From an uncultured Paraglaciecola sp. (GTDB lineage: Bacteria; Pseudomonadota; Gammaproteobacteria; Enterobacterales; Alteromonadaceae): a DNA stretch of 7,179 nt. The notes under the pieces are model-generated. The model did no database searches, was not told the DNA's origin, and was given only the letters and a program-made list of their open reading frames with translations. This document shows, piece by piece, positions 1 through 5,239 of the stretch. Position numbers and translations under genes: made by a program. How positions within the stretch are numbered: the stretch's first letter is position 1; each line of letters starts with the position of its first letter. Location of the stretch: the NCBI GenBank assembly GCA_905479025.1, contig CAJQKX010000360.1:1-7179 (forward strand). The letters run 5' to 3'.

Positions 1-2
1 TT

Positions 3-119
3 GAGCAGATAGACATCCACTTACATAGAGAAGATACACTGGCGAAATACCGCTCACCAGAAGTAATTGCCCACTCAGAAAGCACCAGCCGTTTTTGGAC
101 AAAGCGTTGCTGCGAATGA
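3..119 (+). CDS. 3' end of an unrecognised protein (partial, enters from left edge)
   Basis: An open plus-strand frame runs from the window edge to a TGA at 117-119, giving 38 residues. The peptide is rich in charged residues and reads like ordinary protein up to about HSE (DIHLHRED, then KYRSPEVIAHSE). I do not recognise the family. The last dozen or so codons lie inside the left arm and interior of the inverted repeat at 78-175. The present C-terminus may therefore have been replaced by repeat sequence, and the original stop may have been lost. The complementary strand is also open over much of this stretch, but its peptide is hydrophobic and serine-rich and looks less like a protein. The gene could be real, decayed or a chance frame, because only its tail is visible. 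Confidence 0.35.
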   Translation, partial: EQIDIHLHREDTLAKYRSPEVIAHSESTSRFWTKRCCE

Positions 120-175
120 ATGGCATTTCCCTTTTCAAGTAGCGAGAACGCAGCACAAAATCGGCTGGTGCTTTC
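78..175. repeat. Long imperfect inverted repeat, possible palindromic or MITE-like element
   Basis: The 14 bases at 78-91 (GAAAGCACCAGCCG) are perfectly complementary to 162-175. Inward of them there is one mismatch (92/161). Then TTTTG at 93-97 pairs with CAAAA at 156-160. After a 10-base one-sided bulge, TGCTGCG at 108-114 pairs with CGCAGCA at 149-155. The loop is about 34 bases. No T-tract follows on either strand, so it is not a simple intrinsic terminator. No clear target-site duplication is visible. The architecture suggests a dispersed palindromic repeat or a non-autonomous mobile element inserted at the 3' end of the upstream frame. Its identity is inference; the pairing is seen directly. 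Confidence 0.55.
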
Positions 176-245
176 CCAAAGGGTGAGCTTTAAAGCGGCT
201 TTAAATCTCAATTAGAGGGTCAATACTTATGGCGATTAGTATAAG

Positions 246-274
246 TTCACTAACCTTCAATCTCACAATATACT
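246..274 (+). promoter_or_regulatory. Candidate sigma-70 promoter for the hemolysin III family gene
   Basis: TTCACT at 246-251 and TATACT at 269-274 are separated by 17 bases. The -10 box matches consensus at five of six positions and the -35 box at four. Transcription would start near 281 and give a leader of about 75 nt that contains the hairpin at 298-334. The remaining bases between 176 and 354 hold no gene that I can support. A short 10-bp palindrome (GCTTTAAAGC, 187-196) with an eight-base direct repeat (198-205) lies just upstream. Confidence 0.4.
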
Positions 275-297
275 CGGTAACAGGTTTTAATTAGAAT

Positions 298-334
298 ATA
301 TATTTGAGTGTACAACTGTACGCTCAAAATATAT
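298..334 (+). promoter_or_regulatory. Leader hairpin or operator dyad upstream of the hemolysin III family gene
   Basis: The arms 303-313 (TTTGAGTGTAC) and 318-328 (GTACGCTCAAA) form 11 pairs, including one G-T wobble, around a four-base loop. Past a single bulged A at 329, a further five A/T pairs join 298-302 to 330-334. The dyad ends about 20 bases before the ATG at 355. If the promoter at 246-274 is right, it would be transcribed as a 5' leader hairpin. Alternatively it is a protein-binding dyad. No T-tract of terminator quality directly follows. Confidence 0.4.
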
Positions 335-354
335 GATGAAATCCTGTTTTTATC

Positions 355-1008
355 ATGATCCAATTAATGAATCATTCTAGCACTTTGCAAACAACTTATT
401 CGCCACTTGAAGAGAGACTCAATGCCATAAGTCATGGCGTTGGGGTAATCGCTGCCACTGTAGGTTTGATTTTTTTGTTGTTAAAAGTCGAGGGCATATA
501 TGGGCAATTTGCTTGTTTAATTTATGGCCTGTCGATGATCTTGATGTTTCTATCATCAACCCTTTACCATTGGGCCAAAAGCCCTAACCTAAAAGCCTTG
601 CTTAAGGTCGTAGACCACAGTGCAATATACTTATTGATAGCGGGTACTTACACACCATTTATGCTTTTAGCCATTGGTGGTTGGGTAGGGTTGGCTGGGA
701 TGATAATAGTCTGGTCGATTGCTTTGGTAGGCATAACCTGTAAAATTTTTGCCAATCAACGGTTTCCGAAGTTATCGGTTATTACGTATTTATTAATGGG
801 TTGGATAGCCATCTTCTTTATCTATCCCTTGTATAATGCATTAACCACCCAAGGATTATGGTTATTGGTTGCCGGTGGACTCTGTTACACGGTAGGTGTG
901 CTGTTTTATGTGGCTAAAAAAGTCCAGTTTACTCATGCAATTTGGCATGTGTTTGTGGTTGCTGGGTGCATATGTCATTTCTTTTCTATCTATTATCATG
1001 TCATTTAA
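355..1008 (+). CDS. Hemolysin III / YqfA family integral membrane protein (PAQR-like)
   Basis: This 217-residue inner-membrane protein is about the usual length for bacterial hemolysin III homologues. Seven hydrophobic segments are visible at roughly 29-44, 52-72, 88-106, 112-130, 142-160, 166-187 and 196-213. Conserved features of the family and its PAQR relatives are present: a polar N-terminal motif with Glu20, Asn23 and His27; Ser68 and His72 in SSTLYH; Asp87-His88 followed by IYLLIAGTYTP; and a C-terminal HAIWH (His194, His198). In PAQR receptors the equivalent histidines and aspartate bind zinc and the fold resembles a hydrolase. The biochemical role in bacteria is unsettled, and the haemolysin name reflects one early heterologous observation. 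Two in-frame ATGs (355 and 367) are possible. Neither has a clear Shine-Dalgarno sequence, and the longer form was kept. An in-frame TGA at 337-339 limits the start. No terminator is evident after the stop. Confidence 0.88.
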   Translation: MIQLMNHSSTLQTTYSPLEERLNAISHGVGVIAATVGLIFLLLKVEGIYGQFACLIYGLSMILMFLSSTLYHWAKSPNLKALLKVVDHSAIYLLIAGTYTPFMLLAIGGWVGLAGMIIVWSIALVGITCKIFANQRFPKLSVITYLLMGWIAIFFIYPLYNALTTQGLWLLVAGGLCYTVGVLFYVAKKVQFTHAIWHVFVVAGCICHFFSIYYHVI

Positions 1009-1135
1009 TCGGCTCTAGAAATAATACAGTCAACCTTTAAAACTCATACTCTTTTTAAATGTAATTGCGGTATTTGATTGCTAAGCCTTGGGCAGATAGC
1101 TTATGCTAAGAATAGGATTTTTATTTTAACGGATT

Positions 1136-1140
1136 AGGTG
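1136..1140 (+). promoter_or_regulatory. Ribosome binding site that sets the ATPase start
   Basis: AGGTG lies nine bases before the ATG at 1150, which is good Shine-Dalgarno spacing. The upstream in-frame GTG at 1138 is part of this site, so using it as a start would leave no ribosome binding site. The family also typically begins MYE-x-(F/Y)YGL, matching a start at 1150. Confidence 0.65.
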
Positions 1141-1149
1141 TTTTTTATT

Positions 1150-2184
1150 ATGTATGAAAATTATTACGGACTGACTTCTAAGCCCTTTCAACTGACACCT
1201 GATCCTAACTTCTTCTTTGGCAGTAAATGGCATAAACGTGCCTTATCTTATTTACAATATGGTTTATCTCAAGCTGAAGGTTTTATTATCATCACTGGCG
1301 ATATTGGTACGGGTAAAACTACCATCGCGAACAGTTTATTAGATAACATGCAACAAGATATTGTTGCCGCACAAATTGTCACGCCAAAATTATCACCAGA
1401 TGAATTAGTGAAAATGGTTGCCAGCAAATTCAATGTGCCAGTCAAAGGTAGTTCTAAGTCAGACATTTTGAATGATCTTGAAGCATTTTTGATGGACCTG
1501 CATAAACAAGGTAAACGCGCATTGTTATTGGTTGATGAAGCACAAAATTTGCCTTTAGAAACCATCGAAGAATTACGGATGCTATCTAACTTTCAAGCCT
1601 CGGGTAAACCCTTGTTACAAAGCTTCTTGCTGGGACAAGAAGAGTTACAGCCTATTTTACGTGCGCCTAATATGGAGCAATTTAGACAACGTATTGTGGC
1701 ATCATGTCATTTAGTGCCTTTAACCGATGAAGAGTGCCAAGCTTATATCGAATATCGCATGCAACACGCAGGGTGGGATGGGCAGACATTGTTTTCAGCT
1801 GGGGCATATGATCGAATTTTTCAGTTTACTCATGGCATTCCAAGAAAAATCAATACTTTGATGGACAGGATCTTGCTTTTTGGTTTTCTTGAAGAGCTAA
1901 AAACCTTAGACGAATCAGCAGTTGAAAGCGTGATCAAAGAAGTGTCAGAAGAGATGTTTCTACCGGAAAAGCAACTCCAAACTCAAGCAAAGCCTAGAAA
2001 TATTCTAGATGTGGCTACCGAAGATGGGCAAGTTAAAGACGTAGAGTATTATAAAACTATGCTTACTGAATTAGTCGATGCTTTAGATAACGCTATTAGT
2101 CAAAAAATTAAACTCACTCGTTATATCGATCGCTTATTACAAAAGAAGTACAAAACGTATGTGCGTTTGAAGTCCGATGATTAA
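1150..2184 (+). CDS. ExeA/GspA-type AAA ATPase, XrtA/PEP-CTERM-associated-like
   Basis: The 344-residue cytoplasmic P-loop ATPase starts MYENYYGLTSKPF, as is typical of the ExeA/GspA superfamily. Visible motifs, numbered from this start, are the N-terminal FQLTPDPNFFFGS signature, Walker A GDIGTGKTT (50-58), Walker B ALLLVDEAQN (about 124-133), a QSFLLGQ strand near 157-163, the LRAPNMEQFRQRIVASCHL segment, and a GIPRKIN sensor-2-like motif (229-235). The core reads most like the ATPase in XrtA (exosortase A) exopolysaccharide loci, a subgroup known to me as TIGR03015. GspA/ExeA and MSHA-linked ATPases are close alternatives. After about residue 265 it adds a charged tail of roughly 75 residues, whose last 50 look helical and possibly coiled-coil; the typical family member is nearer 270 residues. 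No exosortase, PEP-CTERM, glycosyltransferase or secretion gene is visible nearby, so the partner is unknown. I see no convincing promoter in 1009-1135. Confidence 0.85.
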   Translation: MYENYYGLTSKPFQLTPDPNFFFGSKWHKRALSYLQYGLSQAEGFIIITGDIGTGKTTIANSLLDNMQQDIVAAQIVTPKLSPDELVKMVASKFNVPVKGSSKSDILNDLEAFLMDLHKQGKRALLLVDEAQNLPLETIEELRMLSNFQASGKPLLQSFLLGQEELQPILRAPNMEQFRQRIVASCHLVPLTDEECQAYIEYRMQHAGWDGQTLFSAGAYDRIFQFTHGIPRKINTLMDRILLFGFLEELKTLDESAVESVIKEVSEEMFLPEKQLQTQAKPRNILDVATEDGQVKDVEYYKTMLTELVDALDNAISQKIKLTRYIDRLLQKKYKTYVRLKSDD

Positions 2185-2306
2185 AATAAATGTTCTTGTA
2201 ACGCTTTAAGGTAAAAATAATGTTCGATCAAGTAATTTTTTGTTAAAGATTCAATTGAATGATAGAACTTAAATTTAATATCTTACTGTAAGGTTGTACA
2301 TTGCAA

Positions 2307-2338
2307 AAATACAGAATTGACCTTTCTGTATTTATTTT
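2307..2338 (+). terminator. Possible weak terminator hairpin downstream of the ATPase gene
   Basis: AAATACAGAA (2307-2316) and TTCTGTATTT (2324-2333) form a perfect 10-bp stem with a seven-base loop, followed by the T-rich run ATTTT. The stem is AT-rich and the T-run interrupted, so termination would be weak. It sits about 120 bases after the ATPase stop. It may instead be an operator-like dyad. Confidence 0.35.
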
Positions 2339-2505
2339 ATTCGGGGTGTTTGCTGACCGACCAGTTTTCAAGGAACGACGCAAAGCTAATCATCACAGCA
2401 AGTTCAGCAAAAATAGTTATTTGTTTTGTTATTGATAAGTGTTGTGGCCTTCATTTTAGTCAGGCAAGGCACTCAACTCATAGTCATAAAAAAATAGTAA
2501 GCACA

Positions 2506-2558
2506 AAAAAACCTTAGCTATTATTAAGTTAAATAATAGCTAAGGTTTTTTATTTTTT
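2506..2558. terminator. Bidirectional intrinsic terminator (LysR gene and plus-strand transcripts)
   Basis: The 20 bases at 2506-2525 are perfectly complementary to 2532-2551, around a six-base loop (AAGTTA). The inner core CCTTAGCTATTATT pairs with AATAATAGCTAAGG. A T-rich tail (2546-2551 and 2553-2558) follows on the plus strand, and the A-run at 2505-2511 supplies the U-tract on the minus strand. It lies ten bases beyond the LysR stop codon, so it should end that transcript. It can also stop plus-strand readthrough from the ATPase gene. Confidence 0.88.
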
Positions 2559-2567
2559 AATACTCAA

Positions 2568-3422
2568 TCAGTTCGATTTCGTTAATCTCGATTGAATAAA
2601 TTCTGCTAATTTGCCACTAGCCTGTGGATGTTGAGACTTTCCAGTTAATAAGCATATCTTTATCGCACCTAATTTTGGCAGATAATTATACCGAATAATA
2701 TCTAGCTGTTTGGGTACACTGCTTTTAGCCAATGCGCTAATCCCTAAACCCTGCTTAATGGCAGCAGTGATACCGCTTAAGTCAGCGTTGGTATAACTGA
2801 TCCGCCACTGCTGAGTTTGCTGCTTTAATTTACTGATGACACGGCTTCTATACACACAACCATCAGGTGCTAGTACTAACGATAAAGTGGATGGTAAATT
2901 AGGTAAGCTTCTATCGCCCACCCAAACTAATTCATCTATCAGTAATACTTGTCCGTCAATTTGAGTGTCAGGGTGGACGAGTGCCATCACTAGGTCAAAA
3001 CCATTAAGCGCTTCTTCCTCAAGTAAGGATTTGCTCAATGCAGAGGTGACTTCCAGAGACACATCAGGATATAACTGACCAAATTCGCCAATAATACTGG
3101 GCAGTAAGGTGGTGGCAAATTCACTAGGGATACCCAGACGTAATCGGCCCTTCAAAGATGTCGGCTGAAATTGGCGAAAAATGCTATCGTTTAAGTCCAG
3201 CATAGTTTGTGCTGTTTTATATAAACTTAAGCCATCTCGATTAACAATCTGTCTTTGCCCTTGTTTAGCAAAAAGTCGTTTTGATAATTGTTGCTCTAGG
3301 CGTTTTATTTGCAGACTTACCGCAGGTTGTGAAAGACCAATTTTTTCGCCTGCTTTCGCATAGCCACCAACATCCACGACAGTGACAAAAGTGCGCAGGT
3401 TATCAAGAGAAAGTTGTTTCAT
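2568..3422 (-). CDS. LysR-family transcriptional regulator, LrhA/HexA-like
   Basis: A 284-residue regulator with the standard LysR layout. The N-terminal winged helix-turn-helix occupies about residues 4-63, with the recognition region GLSQPAVSLQIKRLEQQL (29-46), followed by a linker helix to about 90. The periplasmic-binding-protein-like effector domain begins at GRLRLGIPSEFA (92-103). Features such as LAPDGCVYRS (184-193), WRISYTNADLSGITAAIKQGLGISAL (206-231) and ELVWVG (164-169) recall the LrhA/HexA/PecT subgroup. Those proteins control motility, surface and virulence traits in enterobacteria; the target and ligand here are unknown. It is not obviously GcvA, the LysR activator of gcv genes, although it is divergent from gcvT. 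LysR proteins often regulate themselves and a divergent neighbour, and a fitting dyad lies at 3482-3496. The ATG at 3422 has no strong ribosome binding site. Confidence 0.9.
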   Translation of the reverse strand: MKQLSLDNLRTFVTVVDVGGYAKAGEKIGLSQPAVSLQIKRLEQQLSKRLFAKQGQRQIVNRDGLSLYKTAQTMLDLNDSIFRQFQPTSLKGRLRLGIPSEFATTLLPSIIGEFGQLYPDVSLEVTSALSKSLLEEEALNGFDLVMALVHPDTQIDGQVLLIDELVWVGDRSLPNLPSTLSLVLAPDGCVYRSRVISKLKQQTQQWRISYTNADLSGITAAIKQGLGISALAKSSVPKQLDIIRYNYLPKLGAIKICLLTGKSQHPQASGKLAEFIQSRLTKSN

Positions 3423-3481
3423 GCAATCTAATCTAAGTGATTTGTAAACAAGCCTTTTAAATAAGACTTTTAAATGATTCT

Positions 3482-3496
3482 CTTATCATTCATAAG
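3482..3496. promoter_or_regulatory. Candidate LysR-type operator (T-N11-A dyad)
   Basis: CTTAT-CATTC-ATAAG is a perfect dyad containing the T-N11-A pattern (T3483, A3495) typical of LysR-regulator boxes; one outer pair (T3481/A3497) extends it. Its centre is about 67 bases before the regulator's start codon and about 100 bases before gcvT. That position allows autoregulation and possibly control of the divergent gcv promoter. Binding is inferred. Confidence 0.45.
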
Positions 3497-3503
3497 AAAT
3501 GTA

Positions 3504-3515
3504 AATGTAAACATT
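3504..3515. promoter_or_regulatory. Second perfect palindrome in the lysR-gcvT intergenic region
   Basis: AATGT-AA-ACATT is a 12-bp perfect dyad, preceded by a further ATGT half-site (3499-3502). It lies just upstream of the candidate gcvT promoter (-35 at 3528), where an activator or repressor site would be expected. The factor is unknown. Confidence 0.3.
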
Positions 3516-3527
3516 AAATATTTCAAT

Positions 3528-3556
3528 TTGTTGTACTTGGTTACTGTCATTATAGT
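3528..3556 (+). promoter_or_regulatory. Candidate sigma-70 promoter of gcvTHP
   Basis: TTGTTG (3528-3533) and TATAGT (3551-3556) are separated by exactly 17 bases. The -10 matches consensus at five of six positions, and the -35 keeps the TTG core. Transcription would start near 3563, leaving a leader of only about 27 nt. That is too short for a glycine riboswitch. Confidence 0.55.
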
Positions 3557-3589
3557 TAATGAATACTTTAGTCATGGTCACAATATTTA

Positions 3590-4669
3590 ATGCCAAATAA
3601 AACTGTTTTACATGCCAAACATTTGGAGTCGGGGGCCAAAATGGTCGATTTTCATGGTTGGGAAATGCCTATTAATTATGGTTCACAAATAGAAGAACAT
3701 CACGCAGTGCGCAAAGATGCGGGAATGTTTGATGTATCTCACATGACGATAGTGGATGTAACTGGCAAAGATGCAAAAGCGTATCTGCGGTTTTTGTTGG
3801 CCAACGACGTGGTTAAACTACAAGATAAAGGTAAAGCATTATACAGCGGCATGATGAATGAAACGGGTGGGGTGGTGGATGATCTAATTGTTTATTATTT
3901 TGACCAAACCAATTATCGCTTAGTTGTGAATTCTGCCACTCGTGAAAAAGATATGGATTGGTTATTACAACAAGCCAAATCATTTGACGTGATGATCACC
4001 GAACGCCCAGAATTCGCTATGATAGCGGTGCAAGGCCCTAATGCTAAAAGCAAAGCCGCACAGCTGTTCTCTGCGGCACAAAAAGAAGCAGTAGAGGGTA
4101 TGAAAGCCTTCTTTGGTGTGCAGGCAGAAGATTTATTTATTGCTACCACTGGATACACAGGTGAAGCAGGCTACGAAATTATAGTACCTGCTGCTGATGC
4201 TGCAGATTTCTGGCAAAAATTGTTAGACGTAGGTGTGGTACCTTGTGGTTTGGGTGCCAGAGATACACTGCGTTTAGAAGCTGGAATGAATTTGTATAGT
4301 CAAGATATGGATGAGACTATTTCACCATTAGCAGCGAATATGGCTGGGACAATTACCTGGGAACCCAAGGATAGAAAGTTTGTGGGGCGTGAGGCGCTAG
4401 AGCAACAAAAGATGGCAGGCACAGACAAGCTAGTGGGCTTAGTGATGACCGACAAAGGCGTGTTACGTGCTGGTCAAAAAGTGCAAGTTACCGGCGGTGA
4501 AGGGGTGATTACCTCAGGCACTTTTTCACCCACCTTAGGTCACAGTATTGCTATGGCGCGCGTGCCCTCAACCGTTGGCGATAGTGCTGAAGTTGAAATA
4601 CGCAAAAAGTGGGTTACAGTAAACGTGGTCAAACCTAGTTTTGTTAGACATGGCAAAAGTGTTCTGTAG
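3590..4669 (+). CDS. gcvT: Glycine cleavage system T protein (aminomethyltransferase)
   Basis: The 359-residue cytoplasmic enzyme takes the aminomethyl group from the lipoyl arm of H protein, releases ammonia and makes 5,10-methylene-tetrahydrofolate. As I recall it, the E. coli protein is closely similar along its length and about 364 residues. Signatures include the N-terminal [24 protein letters not shown] (18-41), MFDVSHMTI (46-54), and [20 protein letters not shown] (83-102), whose Asp97/Asp98 pair holds the folate-site aspartate. Further matches are [11 protein letters not shown] (114-124), IAVQGPNA (145-152), [12 protein letters not shown] (186-197) and [18 protein letters not shown] (219-236). 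The C-terminal domain carries [19 protein letters not shown] (308-326). The ATG at 3590 fits the family N-terminus although no Shine-Dalgarno sequence precedes it. It is the first gene of gcvTHP, divergent from the LysR gene. Confidence 0.97.
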   Translation: MPNKTVLHAKHLESGAKMVDFHGWEMPINYGSQIEEHHAVRKDAGMFDVSHMTIVDVTGKDAKAYLRFLLANDVVKLQDKGKALYSGMMNETGGVVDDLIVYYFDQTNYRLVVNSATREKDMDWLLQQAKSFDVMITERPEFAMIAVQGPNAKSKAAQLFSAAQKEAVEGMKAFFGVQAEDLFIATTGYTGEAGYEIIVPAADAADFWQKLLDVGVVPCGLGARDTLRLEAGMNLYSQDMDETISPLAANMAGTITWEPKDRKFVGREALEQQKMAGTDKLVGLVMTDKGVLRAGQKVQVTGGEGVITSGTFSPTLGHSIAMARVPSTVGDSAEVEIRKKWVTVNVVKPSFVRHGKSVL

Positions 4670-4680
4670 CCCACAGAACA
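4660..4680 (+). other. Intercistronic hairpin overlapping the gcvT stop codon
   Basis: TGTTCTGT (4660-4667) pairs perfectly with ACAGAACA (4673-4680) around the loop AGCCC. The gcvT stop codon TAG (4667-4669) sits at the stem-loop junction. There is no following T-tract, so it is not an intrinsic terminator. It may affect mRNA processing, stability or translation of gcvH. Confidence 0.5.
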
Positions 4681-4718
4681 AACATTCAAGATTAAATATA
4701 TAATTATTAGGAACAAAC

Positions 4719-5108
4719 ATGAGTAATATTCCAGCAGATTTACGTTACGCTTCAACTCACGAATGGGTGCGCCCTGATGGCGATGGTGTATTTACTATAG
4801 GTATAAGCGACCATGCCCAAGAATTACTAGGCGATATGGTGTTTGTGGAGCTACCGGATATAGGTTCTCAAGTCGGTACAGGCGATGATATTGCTGTTGC
4901 AGAGTCAGTGAAGGCCGCATCTGATGTATATGCACCCATCAGTGGTGAAGTTTTAGAAGTGAATGCAGGCCTAGAAGACGCGCCAGAGTTGGTCAATTCT
5001 GACCCATATGGTGAAGGCTGGTTATTTAAAATTAGAGCCGAAGATCCCAAAGAAGTAGAAGCTTTGTTTGATGCCGAAGCATATGAAGGCAACATCGAAG
5101 ACGAGTAA
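4719..5108 (+). CDS. gcvH: Glycine cleavage system H protein (lipoyl carrier)
   Basis: The 129-residue lipoyl-bearing shuttle protein carries the aminomethyl intermediate between P, T and L proteins. The length equals that of E. coli GcvH. The lipoyl-domain fold is recognisable from YASTHEWV (10-17), [19 protein letters not shown] (28-46) and the lipoylation loop [15 protein letters not shown] (59-73), where Lys65 is the attachment residue. [16 protein letters not shown] (90-105) is the typical later segment, and the protein ends in EDE like E. coli GcvH. A good ribosome binding site (AGGA, 4709-4712) lies six bases before the ATG. The gap from gcvT is 49 bases, consistent with one transcript. 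Confidence 0.97.
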   Translation: MSNIPADLRYASTHEWVRPDGDGVFTIGISDHAQELLGDMVFVELPDIGSQVGTGDDIAVAESVKAASDVYAPISGEVLEVNAGLEDAPELVNSDPYGEGWLFKIRAEDPKEVEALFDAEAYEGNIEDE

Positions 5109-5121
5109 GCTGCTCACAAGG

Positions 5122-5139
5122 GAGGACTATTCAGTCCTC
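5122..5139 (+). other. Intercistronic hairpin just after gcvH
   Basis: GAGGACT (5122-5128) pairs perfectly with AGTCCTC (5133-5139) around the tetraloop ATTC, starting 14 bases after the gcvH stop. Only a short TTTT follows after six bases, so termination would be inefficient at best. Partial attenuation, or 3' end protection of a gcvT-gcvH message, is possible. Confidence 0.5.
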
Positions 5140-5184
5140 AAGCCGTTTTAAACGTTATTAAAATCAAAGTGCGTGGGTAAATCT

Positions 5185-5209
5185 TTTGCTCGCATTCTTT
5201 GCTCCCATT
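5185..5209. repeat. Short imperfect tandem repeat in the gcvH-gcvP gap
   Basis: TTTGCTCGCATT (5185-5196) and TTTGCTCCCATT (5198-5209) are two copies with a 13-base period and one mismatch. The surrounding 131-base gap between gcvH and gcvP has no other gene-like content on the plus strand. The significance is unknown and the repeat may be chance. Confidence 0.35.
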
Positions 5210-5239
5210 TTTTGTACACATCAGGAATGCTAGCTAGCC

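Larger units (their letters stand above)
2185..2567. other. Intergenic stretch without a supported gene
   Basis: This stretch separates the ATPase from the minus-strand LysR gene. It holds a 12-bp perfect palindrome ATTCAATTGAAT (2249-2260), a 10-bp hairpin (2307-2333) and a strong bidirectional terminator (2506-2558). Between them, 2341-2480 is somewhat richer in G+C than its surroundings. It contains only short frames on both strands, none with a ribosome binding site or a recognisable peptide. It could be decayed sequence or hold a small RNA, but nothing supports either directly. Confidence 0.6.

Noticed and set aside
78..175. Integron attC site
   Set aside because: The bulged long stem is similar in outline, but the outer arms lack the AAC/GTT core sites required at the recombination ends, and no integrase or cassette array is visible.
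1269..1565. Minus-strand frame opposite the ATPase Walker region
   Set aside because: It lies wholly antisense to conserved ATPase motifs and encodes a low-information peptide without a start signal.
2307..2333. LexA-type SOS box
   Set aside because: The half-sites read ACAG...CTGT, the reverse of the required CTGT...ACAG arrangement.
2317..2517. TTG-initiated plus-strand frame of 66 codons downstream of the ATPase
   Set aside because: It begins in the loop of a hairpin with no ribosome binding site, ends inside the stem of the strong terminator, and its peptide has no recognisable family or domain.
3423..3589. Glycine riboswitch upstream of gcvT
   Set aside because: The region is AT-rich with no glycine-aptamer core visible, and the predicted leader is only about 27 nt, far too short.
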